A stretch of 64,000 bases of DNA from contig CBDDOJ010000002.1 of the NCBI GenBank assembly GCA_965231865.1, positions 1,054,001 to 1,118,000 of the forward strand. Direction: 5' to 3'. Both the position numbers and the translations under genes were made by a program. A model generated the notes under the pieces. It worked only from the letters and a program-made list of their open reading frames with translations, was not told the DNA's origin and ran no database searches. Shown here piece after piece: positions 34,771-43,864 of this stretch. Position 1 is the stretch's first letter. Each line of letters opens with the position of its first letter. This DNA is from WTGA01 sp965231865. GTDB lineage: Bacteria > Pseudomonadota > Gammaproteobacteria > Arenicellales > Poriferihabitantaceae.

Positions 34771-35258
34771 CGGCTAGTCGCGTTTTGGCCGGTTTTTAGA
34801 GAGGATACCCGGGCGAGTTCCGCGAAACCGGAACCTGTCCAGACAGGCGGTTGTTGGTGCCGGGGCACCCCGGAACCCCCTGCCTGCAGGGGAGAAAAGG
34901 GATACACTGCCGGGCGGTACCACTGGCGTTGCCGGGTGGGGAACCCTGGGGAATTTTTCGTCCACGGAGTCGTTGGCGGGACGCAGATGGATAGCAGAAT
35001 CCCGCGGTTTGTGGTAGGGTTCGGGTAGCTGAATCGTTGGGACGCAGCGATTGCATAAAGAGTGCCCCTGCAGCAATACTTGTCAGCGCAAGGGTTGCAG
35101 CGAGAGGTGTTGAGCGTTCTCAACATGGGTCGCAGGAAGCCCGCCAGCCCCGGAAGTGACAGGGGCGGGGGGGTACGTCACGACGTAACTCGCAGACTCC
35201 GGTCGCGGGTTCACAGATTTTATGTCTTTATACAATTCTTTATACAAGAGGTATTGAA
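34771..35258. other. Gene-free junction after the truncated RloB gene
   Basis: About 490 bases of rearranged-looking, GC-rich sequence with several short inverted repeats and no credible gene. Near the end it carries a possible insertion-sequence remnant, annotated separately. The abrupt end of the RloB gene at its left edge suggests a deletion or insertion junction. Confidence 0.4.
35041..35190 (+). mobile_element. Possible right-end remnant of an IS200/IS605-type element
   Basis: The stretch GGTCGCAGGAAGCCCGCCAG, a GC-rich stem (GCCCC ... GGGGC) and a closing GTACGTCAC resemble the 3' end of tnpB-carrying IS605-group elements, which end in a hairpin and include the guide-RNA scaffold. The bases before it can be read, allowing a short deletion, as AARNIL-like tnpB C-terminal sequence (GCAGCAATACTTGTC). 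No intact transposase is present. This is a resemblance by eye and needs a search. Confidence 0.3.
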
Positions 35259-35930
35259 ATGGCCAGATTCGAAACCACAGTTGCCAGACCGGTTTCCCAG
35301 GGTGTTGAAATAAACAAGGTATTGCGAAATACCTACATGCTGTTGTCCTTGACATTGCTGTTCAGTGCAGGGACAGCGGGCCTATCCATGGTGATGAATT
35401 TTCCGCCAATGGGCATAATCATCACGCTGGTTGGATATTTTGGACTGTTATTCCTGACCAGTAAATTCCGGAATTCCGTTCTGGGCCTGGTGTTTGTCTT
35501 TGCATTGACCGGTTTTATGGGCCTGACCCTGGGACCACTGCTTAATTTTTACCTGACGGCGCTGGCCAATGGCGAGCAGATCGTCATGACCGCATTGGGA
35601 GGAACCGGGATTATATTTATTGCCCTGTCTGCGTATGCCGTGATCACACAAAAGGATTTTTCCTTTATGGGGGGGATGCTGATGGTGGGGATACTGGTTG
35701 CATTTATCGCCGGACTGGCAGCCATGCTGTTTTCCATCCCCGCTTTGAGCCTTGCCGTATCGGCAATGTTTATCCTTTTAATGTCCGGGTTGATCCTGTT
35801 CCAGACCAGCGAGATTATTCACGGCGGAGAAACCAACTACATTACCGCGACGGTTACCCTGTACGTGGCGATCTATAACCTGTTTCTCAGCCTGTTGAGT
35901 ATTTTGGGTGTCATGGGTGGCGATGACTGA
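35259..35930 (+). CDS. Bax inhibitor-1 / YccA family membrane protein
   Basis: A 223-residue inner membrane protein with seven hydrophobic segments, typical of the BI-1/YccA (UPF0005) family. Signature stretches are LRNTYMLLSLTLLFSAG and GLTLGPLLNFY, and LYVAIYNLFLSLLSILG closes the protein, with the C-terminal GVMGGDD carrying the conserved acidic tail. E. coli YccA modulates the FtsH protease, and other members act as pH-dependent calcium leak channels. It stands alone between the defence remnant and a palindrome-bearing gap. Confidence 0.9.
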   Translation: MARFETTVARPVSQGVEINKVLRNTYMLLSLTLLFSAGTAGLSMVMNFPPMGIIITLVGYFGLLFLTSKFRNSVLGLVFVFALTGFMGLTLGPLLNFYLTALANGEQIVMTALGGTGIIFIALSAYAVITQKDFSFMGGMLMVGILVAFIAGLAAMLFSIPALSLAVSAMFILLMSGLILFQTSEIIHGGETNYITATVTLYVAIYNLFLSLLSILGVMGGDD

Positions 35931-36436
35931 TACCAGATAGCCGTTGCCGAGACTGGTTTTCTCTGTCCGCGGTGTACGGTTTCGTGCGTTGAGACCCGCC
36001 ATCCCCCCTTTTTTCCGGAGAACCTCAGGCGCTCACCCAGGCATGCCTGGGTGAGCCTTGTATGGGAGTACCCCTGTACGGAAAGCATGAATAGGGTCCG
36101 TCCCGCATTTTCGGGTGTTTTGCGTGTGCGTCCGGCCGGTGTAACCGGCCACCGTAGCCACTGGAAAACCGTGCCGGGTTTTCTGCCTCCGTTCCGTGCC
36201 GGGTCTTCCTGGCATCCATTTCGATAGTGAGCTAAACGCCTTGTTGCAGTCATCGGGGCAGTTCCTGAATGCGGGTATGAATACAGGTGATGACGGGATG
36301 ACCCGTGAAACCTGCATTCATCGACATGGCAAGTCGGGTTCCCCGGCCGCGGGGAGCCGTCAACCATGGTGATACTCCGATGATGGAATGAATGACTCCC
36401 TGGACCCGCAATAACCACTGATCGTGATGTAACCCA
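35931..36436. other. Intergenic region between yccA-like gene and nucleotidyltransferase gene
   Basis: About 500 bases with no convincing gene. It contains the perfect palindrome annotated below and several GCCGGT-type short inverted repeats around 36130-36160 (CCGGCCGGTGTAACCGGCC). Minus-strand frames here are open but lack recognisable motifs. It could be a non-coding element or eroded mobile DNA. Confidence 0.4.
36031..36056. repeat. Perfect 26-bp palindrome
   Basis: GCTCACCCAGGCA is followed directly by its exact reverse complement, TGCCTGGGTGAGC. There is no spacer. It could be a cruciform, a bidirectional terminator-like hairpin, or the tip of a mobile repeat. The neighbouring gene ends about 100 bases before. 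Confidence 0.6.
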
Positions 36437-37555
36437 ATGAAAGCGATGATACTTGCCGCAGGACGCGGTACCCGGGTACGGCCACTGACGTACGAATTGC
36501 CGAAACCCATGATCCCCGTGATGGGCAAGCCGGTCATGGAGTATTTGGTTGAGCAGCTTGCGGCTCATGGGTTCGATGAGGTGATGGTCAATTTAAGCCA
36601 TCTCCCCGAATCCATTGAAACCTATTTTGGCGATGGAAGGCGTTGGGGGGTCAATATCGGCTATTCTTTCGAAGGGCATATTGAAAATGGAGAGATTTTC
36701 GGGCAGCCCATCGGGTCCGCAGGGGGGATCCGGCGAATCCAGGAGTTCGGCGGATTTTTCGATGACACCTTTCTGGTGGTTTGCGGGGATGCCATTATCG
36801 ATCTGGATTTGACCGAGGCCGTCAGAAAACACTGGAAGTCCGGTGCCATTGCCAGCATTGTCGTGAAACGCGTTGAGAGAGAGAAAGTGTCACGATATGG
36901 CGTGGCGGTGGCGGATGAATTCGGTGTGATTACTTCGTTTCAGGAAAAGCCCCTCGTTGAGGAAGCAAAATCCACCCTGGTGAATACGGGAATCTATATT
37001 TTTGAGCCCGAAATCATCCATTACATCCCCCATGGGATTGAGTACGATATCGGCTCTCAACTGCTTCCTGACCTGCTCGCAAGGGGCGTGCAGTTCGGTG
37101 CCATCGAATTGCCTTTTCGCTGGCTTGATATTGGTCAGCTTAGCGACTACTGGCAGGTCAACCAGCAGTTGATGCGCACTCCCGTCCGGGGAATGAACAT
37201 GCCGGGCACAGAGGTGATGCCCAAGGTCTGGATAGGACCCAATGTGGCTATTGACTGGGACGATGTTTTTATTGAAGGACCGGTGTACATTGGTTCGAAT
37301 GCAAGAATCGAGGCAGGGTGTGAAATCCAGGGTCCGACCTGGATTTCACACGGTTGTTATCTGCAGGCCGGTACCAAGGTGTACAAAAGCCTGCTGTTTG
37401 AATATACCCTGATGCGTCAATACGGCGAATTGTATGATGCCGTTGTATTTGGGCGGTATTGTGTGGACAAGGAGGGGAAGCCATTTGAAAGTGAAAAGTC
37501 CGGGCTGGACTGGGTTGGAGATGCCCGCGATAAGGCATTGAAAAATCTCAAATAG
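36437..37555 (+). CDS. NDP-sugar nucleotidyltransferase (mannose-1-P guanylyltransferase/GlmU-like)
   Basis: A 372-residue sugar-1-phosphate nucleotidyltransferase. The nucleotide-binding signature is MILAAGRGTRVRPLTYELPK with the catalytic Lys in PKPMIPVMGKP. The metal-binding Asp is in FLVVCGDAIIDLDL. Residues about 260-350 form left-handed beta-helix hexapeptide-like repeats (VWIGPNVAI, GPVYIGSNARIEAGC, GPTWISHGCYL). It makes an activated sugar, probably for surface polysaccharide, but the sugar cannot be told from sequence. It stands alone. Confidence 0.85.
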   Translation: MKAMILAAGRGTRVRPLTYELPKPMIPVMGKPVMEYLVEQLAAHGFDEVMVNLSHLPESIETYFGDGRRWGVNIGYSFEGHIENGEIFGQPIGSAGGIRRIQEFGGFFDDTFLVVCGDAIIDLDLTEAVRKHWKSGAIASIVVKRVEREKVSRYGVAVADEFGVITSFQEKPLVEEAKSTLVNTGIYIFEPEIIHYIPHGIEYDIGSQLLPDLLARGVQFGAIELPFRWLDIGQLSDYWQVNQQLMRTPVRGMNMPGTEVMPKVWIGPNVAIDWDDVFIEGPVYIGSNARIEAGCEIQGPTWISHGCYLQAGTKVYKSLLFEYTLMRQYGELYDAVVFGRYCVDKEGKPFESEKSGLDWVGDARDKALKNLK

Positions 37556-37632
37556 CACCCACTATACGATGTTATCGTAGCGTATATTCTATATAATCCG
37601 CGCCTTGAAAATTTTTCATATCCCTGTTTGCC

Positions 37633-37962
37633 ATGCCTTTTTACGAATATCAATGCAATGAATGCAACCACCACATTGAAGTGTTGCAGAAAATATCAGA
37701 TGCCCCCCTCGTCTGTTGTCCCGGCTGCAATGAGCCGGCCTTGAAGAGACTGATTTCCCTGGCTGCGTTCCGGCTCAAAGGGACCGGTTGGTACGAAACC
37801 GATTTCAAGAATAACGACAAGAAAAAAGAGGAGACCGTGAAGAACAAGCCCAAGGATGAAAACAAGTCCGGGGCAGACAAAAGTGATCAACCGCCCAAAG
37901 TGCAATCCAAACAATCCTGCGGGACGTCAACCCCCCGCAGCCAGGCCTCTCCTGCCCCCTGA
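37633..37962 (+). CDS. FmdB-family zinc ribbon protein
   Basis: A 109-residue protein with an N-terminal zinc ribbon of the FmdB regulator family: MPFYEYQCNECNHHIEVLQK and CCPGCNEPALKRLIS, with CXXC pairs that hold zinc. The C-terminal half is a low-complexity Lys/Glu/Ser-rich tail. The gene commonly precedes aspS, as here, with about 30 bases between. Its cellular role is not established in this lineage. Confidence 0.88.
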   Translation: MPFYEYQCNECNHHIEVLQKISDAPLVCCPGCNEPALKRLISLAAFRLKGTGWYETDFKNNDKKKEETVKNKPKDENKSGADKSDQPPKVQSKQSCGTSTPRSQASPAP

Positions 37963-37995
37963 TATGGCAATGAGCCATTCCCTTGGGGCCTGTTG

Positions 37996-39768
37996 ATGCG
38001 AACCCATCTTTGTGGAAAACTCAGCCGGTCTGATGTCGACCACATTGTTTGTTTAGCCGGATGGGTGCTGAATAGGCGGGACCACGGAGGAGTGATCTTC
38101 ATTGATCTTCGGGATCGTTCCGGCAGGGTCCAGGTGGTGGCGGATCCGGATATCCCGGATTCCTTTTCGGTTGCGGACAGTTCGCGCAACGAGTATGTGC
38201 TGTGGGTCCGGGGCCGGGTCCGTGTTCGTCCTGAAGGAACGGTGAATGAAGGACTTGCCACCGGGAAAATCGAGGTGATGGCGGAAGAAATCAGGCTCCT
38301 TAGCCGGTCGGAGCCGCTGCCGTTTCAAATGGACGAGGAAGAAATCGGCGAGGCGACCCGGTTGAAATACCGTTTTCTGGATCTGCGCAGGCCAGGGATG
38401 CAGTCCACCATCCGTGCCCGCCACCGCATCATTTCAAACCTGCGCCATTTTTTGGAGCAAAGGGAGTTTGTGGAAATCGAGACGCCGATGCTTACACGTT
38501 CCACCCCGGAGGGGGCCCGGGACTATCTGGTGCCCAGCCGTACTCATCCGGGTGAATTTTTTGCCCTTCCCCAGTCTCCCCAGTTATTCAAGCAGTTGTT
38601 GATGGTGTCCGGCTTCGAACGCTATTTTCAAATAGCGCGCTGTTTTCGGGATGAGGATTTGCGTGCGGACCGGCAGCCGGAGTTTACCCAGCTCGATGCG
38701 GAAATGTCTTTCGTTGATGAAGAAGATGTCATGAATCTGATGGAACAGCTGATCAGGGACTGTTTCAAAAATGTCATCAATGTGGATTTGCCGGACCCCC
38801 TGCCGAGAATCCGTTACCATGAAGCCCTGGAGCGGTACGGAACCGATCGCCCCGATCTTCGGATCGACCTGGAGCTGACCGAATTGACGGACCTGGTGAA
38901 AGAGGTTGAATTCAAGGTTTTTTCCGGCCCGGCAAACGATGCTAAAAGTCGGGTCGCTGCGCTTCGTGTGCCGGGTGGAAACCGGTTGACGCGTACGCAG
39001 ATCGATCGGTATACCGAATTTGCCGGTCAATACGGTGCAAGGGGGTTGGCCTATATCAAGGTGAATAATGCTTCTTTGGGTCGGGAGGGGCTGCAGTCGG
39101 CGATCCTGAAATTCCTCCCCGACGGGGTATTGTCCGGTATCCTGGAGCGCACCGGGGCAAAAACCGGAGACATGATATTGTTCGGGGCGGACAAGGCGGA
39201 GGTGGTGAATGATGCGCTCGGTGCGCTGAGGCTGGAGATCGGGAAAGCCATGGGTCTCGTTCATCCCGGCTGGAAGCCTCTTTGGGTGGTGGATTTTCCT
39301 TTGGTCAAGTGGGACCAACCGGGTCAGCGCTGGCAGGCGCTGCATCATCCCTTTACCTCTCCCAAGCCGGGGCATGAGGCCTGGCTGGAATCCGACCCGG
39401 GGCAGGTGCTCTCCAGGGCCTACGACATGGTATTGAATGGCACTGAAATTGGCGGTGGATCCATTCGTGTTCATGATCCGGTCCTCCAGGAGAAAATCCT
39501 GGAAGTGCTGGGTATCCATGCCGAAGAAGCCCGGACAAAATTTGGATTTCTTCTTGAAGGACTCAAATATGGCGCTCCCCCCCACGGTGGAATTGCGTTT
39601 GGAATTGATCGGCTGGTCGCGATGATGTGCGATGTGGAGTCCATTCGTGATGTCATCGCTTTTCCAAAAACCCAGAAAGCATCCTGCCTGCTGACCGAGG
39701 CGCCAAACCAGGTAGGCGATCGGCAACTCCGGGACCTCGGGCTGCAACGAAAAAAGCAACGGCGATAG
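37996..39768 (+). CDS. aspS: Aspartyl-tRNA synthetase
   Basis: A 590-residue class II aminoacyl-tRNA synthetase that charges tRNA-Asp. It has an N-terminal OB-fold (LAGWVLNRRDHGGVIFIDLR), the class II motif 2 (FQIARCFRDEDLRADRQPEF) and motif 3 (GIAFGIDRLVAMM). The His in RRDHGG is the residue seen in non-discriminating AspRS of proteobacteria, which also charge tRNA-Asn for GatCAB; E. coli has Leu there. The ATG was preferred to an adjacent upstream TTG. It begins the block aspS-yebC-ruvCAB. Confidence 0.96.
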   Translation: MRTHLCGKLSRSDVDHIVCLAGWVLNRRDHGGVIFIDLRDRSGRVQVVADPDIPDSFSVADSSRNEYVLWVRGRVRVRPEGTVNEGLATGKIEVMAEEIRLLSRSEPLPFQMDEEEIGEATRLKYRFLDLRRPGMQSTIRARHRIISNLRHFLEQREFVEIETPMLTRSTPEGARDYLVPSRTHPGEFFALPQSPQLFKQLLMVSGFERYFQIARCFRDEDLRADRQPEFTQLDAEMSFVDEEDVMNLMEQLIRDCFKNVINVDLPDPLPRIRYHEALERYGTDRPDLRIDLELTELTDLVKEVEFKVFSGPANDAKSRVAALRVPGGNRLTRTQIDRYTEFAGQYGARGLAYIKVNNASLGREGLQSAILKFLPDGVLSGILERTGAKTGDMILFGADKAEVVNDALGALRLEIGKAMGLVHPGWKPLWVVDFPLVKWDQPGQRWQALHHPFTSPKPGHEAWLESDPGQVLSRAYDMVLNGTEIGGGSIRVHDPVLQEKILEVLGIHAEEARTKFGFLLEGLKYGAPPHGGIAFGIDRLVAMMCDVESIRDVIAFPKTQKASCLLTEAPNQVGDRQLRDLGLQRKKQRR

Positions 39769-39971
39769 TCCGGTCAATGTGCGTTTTATCGATATAAAAA
39801 CAATGCCCCGGCCCATGAATGATTCGACACTTCCCGCGAATGTGATCAGCGTGAATGTCATCAGAATGGGCAATTCCACTCCTTGGGCCTGCAGGGGCAC
39901 TGGTCCGGACCGTGCCACCGGGTTGTCCGGGACCCTCAACATGCATTGCACAACCGGTTTGGGGAGACGCC

Positions 39972-40700
39972 ATGGCCGGGCATAGCAAGTGGGCAAATAT
40001 CAAGTTCCGCAAGGCGGCCCAGGATGCCAAAAGAGGCAAGGCGTTCACCAAGCTGATCAAGGAAATCAGTGTTTCGGCAAAATTGGGCGGGGGTGACCCG
40101 GACTCCAATCCCAGGCTGCGCAGCGCAATCGACAAGGCACTTGCTGCGAACATGACCAAGGACACCATTGAACGGGCGGTAAAACGCGGAACCGGGGCGC
40201 TTGGAGGGAATGACCTGCTTGAAATCCGGTATGAAGGGTATGGTCCCCATGGCGTGGCGATGATCGTCGAGTGCGCAACGGACAACAAAAACAGAACAGT
40301 GAGCGAAGTACGGCATGCCTTTGCCAGGCATGGGGGAAACCTGGGTACGGATGGTTCGGTTTTGTATCAATTCAATACCATTGGGTCCATCGTGTTTTCC
40401 GGGGACGAAGACGAAGAGAAAATTATTGAAATCGCGCTGGAATCGGGCGCCGAGGACGTTGAAAGCGAGGAGGGCATGATTGAAGTGGTGACCCCGGCCG
40501 AAAATTTCCATGCGGTTCAACAGGCGATGAAGGAAGCCGGTTTCAGGCCCGAGATTTCCGGAATTATCCAGCGGCCCATCACGGAGACCGATGTTGGCGG
40601 AGAAGAGGCGGAGAAAGTGAGTCGGCTGATTGATTTTCTTGAAGACCTGGATGACGTTCAGGAGGTGTTTACCAACGCAAATTTTGTGGAGGCCGGCTGA
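39972..40700 (+). CDS. yebC: YebC/TACO1 family translational/transcriptional regulator
   Basis: A 242-residue protein of the YebC family, which eases ribosome stalling at proline runs and has been described as a DNA-binding regulator. The N-terminal MAGHSKWANIKFRKAAQDAK and the GYGPHGVAMIVE segment are highly typical. The ATG with a nearby GGGAGA gives the usual length; an upstream in-frame start would add a non-conserved extension. Its stop overlaps the ruvC start. Confidence 0.95.
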   Translation: MAGHSKWANIKFRKAAQDAKRGKAFTKLIKEISVSAKLGGGDPDSNPRLRSAIDKALAANMTKDTIERAVKRGTGALGGNDLLEIRYEGYGPHGVAMIVECATDNKNRTVSEVRHAFARHGGNLGTDGSVLYQFNTIGSIVFSGDEDEEKIIEIALESGAEDVESEEGMIEVVTPAENFHAVQQAMKEAGFRPEISGIIQRPITETDVGGEEAEKVSRLIDFLEDLDDVQEVFTNANFVEAG

Positions 40701-41191
40701 TGCGAATTCTGGGAATTGATCCGGGCTCCCGCATTACCGGTTTGGGCGTGGTGGAAGCGGGTGATGGCCGTCTTCGCTGCGTGGAATACCGCCGGGTCAG
40801 GATGGGGAATCTCCCGTTGCCCGAAAGGCTGGGGATGATTTACCAGGGGGTTGCCGGAATCATCAATGAGACACAGCCGGACTCCGTCGCCGTGGAGCAG
40901 GTGTTTGTTGCCAGCAATGCGAAGTCTGCCCTGGTACTGGGCCATGCCCGGGGAAGTGCAATTTGTTCCGCGATTAATGCGGGCAGGGAAGTATGGGAAT
41001 ACAGTGCACTGCAGATAAAAAGAGCGGTGGTGGGGTCCGGCAATGCCAAAAAAGAACAGACGCAGCATATGGTGCGGGCGATATTGGGGTTGACGGTGAC
41101 ACCAACCACCGATGAAGCGGATGCCCTGGCCTGTGCGATTTGCCACATCCACACGATTCAGGTGAAACGAAAGCTGGAACTCGCGGGATGA
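40700..41191 (+). CDS. ruvC: Holliday junction resolvase RuvC
   Basis: A 163-residue Mg-dependent endonuclease that cuts four-way DNA junctions. The first catalytic Asp is in MRILGIDPGSRITGLGVVE, the catalytic Glu in DSVAVEQVF, and the distal acidic pair in TDEADALACAICH. It starts at an ATG overlapping yebC and its stop overlaps ruvA, giving a translationally coupled ruvCAB. Confidence 0.96.
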   Translation: MRILGIDPGSRITGLGVVEAGDGRLRCVEYRRVRMGNLPLPERLGMIYQGVAGIINETQPDSVAVEQVFVASNAKSALVLGHARGSAICSAINAGREVWEYSALQIKRAVVGSGNAKKEQTQHMVRAILGLTVTPTTDEADALACAICHIHTIQVKRKLELAG

Positions 41192-41790
41192 TCGGCTTTA
41201 TCCGGGGAAAACTATTGCAGAAGCAACCGCCAATCCTCCTGGTGGATGTGAACGGTGTGGGGTATGAGCTGGAAGCCCCAATGCCCGTATTCTATGAATT
41301 GCCCGATGAAGGGCAGGAAATCTCGCTTTTTGTGCACATGGTGGTGCGTGAAGATGCCCAGCTGTTGTATGGGTTTGCCGACCCGGGCCAAAAGGATTTG
41401 TTCAGGCATCTTTTGAAAGTAAACGGTGTTGGCCCCAAAGTGGCGCTTGCTATACTATCCACGTTGAATCCCCGGGATTTTCTCCATTGTATTTACAGTG
41501 ATGATTTCTCAACGCTGGTCAAGGTTCCCGGAATTGGCAGGAAAACCGCAGAACGGATGATTATTGATTTGCGGGACCGGGTTGATTTGCCATCTTCCCA
41601 GGGGGCGCCATCGGACGCTGCAGGCACCCGGACAATTCCCGACAGTCCGGTACAGGATGCGATTGGTGCATTGGTCGCGCTGGGGTACCGACCGGCTGAA
41701 GCCGGGAAAGCGGTGAGAGCGGTCAAGGATAAAAGTGACAAGCGGGATGATTTAATTCGCAATGCATTACAGTACCTGACGATTCGATGA
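41188..41790 (+). CDS. ruvA: Holliday junction DNA helicase RuvA
   Basis: A 200-residue junction-recognition protein. The N-terminal OB domain begins MIGFIRGKLLQ; two helix-hairpin-helix motifs are LLKVNGVGPKVALAIL and LVKVPGIGRKTAERMI. The C-terminal RuvB-contact domain ends in DDLIRNALQYL. The ATG overlaps the ruvC stop (ATGA), and an upstream in-frame start is inside ruvC and unlikely. Length is normal. Confidence 0.95.
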   Translation: MIGFIRGKLLQKQPPILLVDVNGVGYELEAPMPVFYELPDEGQEISLFVHMVVREDAQLLYGFADPGQKDLFRHLLKVNGVGPKVALAILSTLNPRDFLHCIYSDDFSTLVKVPGIGRKTAERMIIDLRDRVDLPSSQGAPSDAAGTRTIPDSPVQDAIGALVALGYRPAEAGKAVRAVKDKSDKRDDLIRNALQYLTIR

Positions 41791-42839
41791 GTGAATCCAA
41801 TCCACTGTTGTCCCCGGACAACCTGCGGGATTCTCCCCAGGAACAGATGTTTGAACGCAGTCTGCGTCCGAGCAGGCTGAATGAGTTTATTGGCCAGGCC
41901 AGCACCAAAGAGCAGCTGGGCATCTTTATTCAGGCTGCCAGACAGCGAAACGAAGCATTGGATCATGTGTTGATTTTTGGCCCCCCGGGCCTCGGCAAAA
42001 CCACGATTGCCCATATTCTGGGGCAGGAAATGGGTGCCAAGCTGCGCCAGACTTCTGGACCGGTGCTTGAAAAAGCGGGGGACCTGGCTGCGATTCTGAC
42101 GAATCTCGAATCCGGGGATGTGTTGTTTATCGATGAAATTCATCGGTTGAGTCCGGCCATTGAGGAAATTCTGTATCCAGCCCTGGAAGACTTTTATCTG
42201 GATATCATGATTGGCGAAGGGCCTGCAGCGCGTTCAATAAAACTTAATTTGCCGCCGTTTACCCTGGTTGGCGCAACCACCCGGGCCGGGCTGCTGACTT
42301 CCCCGTTGCGGGACCGGTTTGGCATTGTACAACGCCTGCAGTTTTACACGGCGGATGATCTTTCGAAAATTGTGGAACGGTCGGCGAAAATATTGAATAT
42401 CGATTACAGGATCGAGGGGGTCCGTGCCATTGCCATGCGTTCAAGGGGGACCCCCCGCATAGCCAATCGCCTGTTGCGGCGGGTTCGTGACTACGTTGAA
42501 GTAAAAAGTGATGGAAAACTGACCGAAGCAATGGCCAACGCCGCGCTGGATATGCTTGAAGTGGATACTTTTGGACTCGACCGGCTTGATCGCAGTTTCC
42601 TTCTTGCCATCATTGAGAAATTTGATGGGGGCCCCGTGGGGGTCGACAGTATCGCCGCGGCCATCGGAGAGGAACGGGGCACTGTTGAAGACATCATTGA
42701 GCCCTATTTGATCCAGCAGGGTTACATGATGCGAACCGCCCGCGGGCGTGTGGCAATGAAAACAGCCTGGGAACATCTGGGAATGTCCATTCCTTCCGGG
42801 GTGGTGGATCGGCAGCAGGACCTGTTTCGAAATCGATAG
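41787..42839 (+). CDS. ruvB: Holliday junction DNA helicase RuvB
   Basis: A 350-residue AAA+ motor that drives branch migration. Walker A is FGPPGLGKTTIAHI, Walker B FIDEIHRLSP, sensor 1 TLVGATTRAG and the arginine finger region SPLRDRFGI. A C-terminal winged helix follows (EPYLIQQGYMMRTARGR). It starts inside the ruvA stop (ATGA). In many gammaproteobacteria ybgC comes next; here a gene-free gap leads to tolQ. Confidence 0.96.
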   Translation: MSESNPLLSPDNLRDSPQEQMFERSLRPSRLNEFIGQASTKEQLGIFIQAARQRNEALDHVLIFGPPGLGKTTIAHILGQEMGAKLRQTSGPVLEKAGDLAAILTNLESGDVLFIDEIHRLSPAIEEILYPALEDFYLDIMIGEGPAARSIKLNLPPFTLVGATTRAGLLTSPLRDRFGIVQRLQFYTADDLSKIVERSAKILNIDYRIEGVRAIAMRSRGTPRIANRLLRRVRDYVEVKSDGKLTEAMANAALDMLEVDTFGLDRLDRSFLLAIIEKFDGGPVGVDSIAAAIGEERGTVEDIIEPYLIQQGYMMRTARGRVAMKTAWEHLGMSIPSGVVDRQQDLFRNR

Positions 42840-43166
42840 CCGTCTTTGGGAGCAGGATGAAATCGTTGCCATATTTTGCTGCCAATCCGGTCATCATCGG
42901 CGGACATCATTTCCCGTTGGACAACTCTGGTTCTTGCAATTGTCCGGTCATCACCCTATTATTCCACCAATCCAGACCTCTTCGTACCATCCTCCGGTGC
43001 CCCTGTACCAGCACATCAACCGAAAGCATACCTGTGACGGATGATAGCTTCGTCAACAATGAAGTCTCTGACCCTGGACAACCGGTCTGAAACACCTCAC
43101 TCAAGCTGAAGGCGAAAGTAGGCGGAAATTTTACAACACCAACCTGTTATCCATGACAAAACTATA
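42840..43166. other. Intergenic region between ruvB and tolQ
   Basis: A gap of about 327 bases. The thioesterase gene ybgC that usually opens the tol operon is not present. Open frames here have no conserved content. It probably holds the tol promoter. Confidence 0.45.
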
Positions 43167-43862
43167 GTGGCTATCGAAAACAACCTTCCCCAAAGTCATT
43201 CGATTCTTGACCTCGTGATCAATGCCAGCATTCCGGTTCAGCTGGTCATGCTGATGTTGTTACTGGCTTCAGTGATATCGTGGTATATGATCGACCGGAA
43301 ACGCACGGCCTACAAGCGCTGGAAAAAAATTGCCGACCAGTTCGAGGAGCAGTTCTGGTCCGGGGGCGAAATGCGGAAGATTTACCTGGAATGGGGTGGG
43401 AAGGACAACCCCGAGGGCATTGCAAATATTTTTCTCGCCGGATATCGGGAGTTCAACCGCCTTGCAAAACAACAGAATGTTCATCGCTCGGATATGGTGA
43501 ACGGGGTTCACCGGTCCATGCGGGTGGCGTTGAGCAGAGAGATCGGATTGATCGAGTCCAACCTGCCGTTTCTTGCCACGGTGGGTTCAACCAGCCCCTA
43601 TGTGGGTCTTTTCGGGACGGTTTGGGGGATCATGAACTCATTCCAGTCCCTGGGTGCGATGCAGCAGGTGACCATCGCAACCGTGGCTCCGGGAATCGCC
43701 GAGGCCCTGATTGCCACGGCAATGGGCCTGTTTGCGGCCATTCCGGCGGTGATTGCGTACAACAAGTTTGCGAGCACGACTGAACGACTGATCAGCCGCT
43801 ACGAAATCTTCATGGAAGAGTTCCTCAGCATTGTCAATCGTCAGAATTTAGGAGGGCGTTAA
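43167..43862 (+). CDS. tolQ: Tol-Pal system protein TolQ
   Basis: A 231-residue inner membrane protein, with TolR the proton-driven motor of the Tol-Pal envelope system. Three hydrophobic segments are seen (about 20-38, 138-160 and 172-192), with the conserved PYVGLFGTVWGIMNSF and ATVAPGIAEALIATAMGLFAAIPAV. The start is GTG (VAIENN), with no better ATG. tolR follows two bases after the stop. Confidence 0.95.
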   Translation: MAIENNLPQSHSILDLVINASIPVQLVMLMLLLASVISWYMIDRKRTAYKRWKKIADQFEEQFWSGGEMRKIYLEWGGKDNPEGIANIFLAGYREFNRLAKQQNVHRSDMVNGVHRSMRVALSREIGLIESNLPFLATVGSTSPYVGLFGTVWGIMNSFQSLGAMQQVTIATVAPGIAEALIATAMGLFAAIPAVIAYNKFASTTERLISRYEIFMEEFLSIVNRQNLGGR

Positions 43863-43864
43863 CC

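Noticed and set aside
36033..36317. 94-residue minus-strand frame with Arg/Thr-rich sequence in the palindrome gap
   Set aside because: It ends in the palindrome and has no recognisable domain; possible eroded mobile DNA but not supportable as a gene.
42857..43090. 77-residue frame in the ruvB-tolQ gap
   Set aside because: Its composition and lack of a ribosome site do not support a gene, and it does not resemble YbgC.
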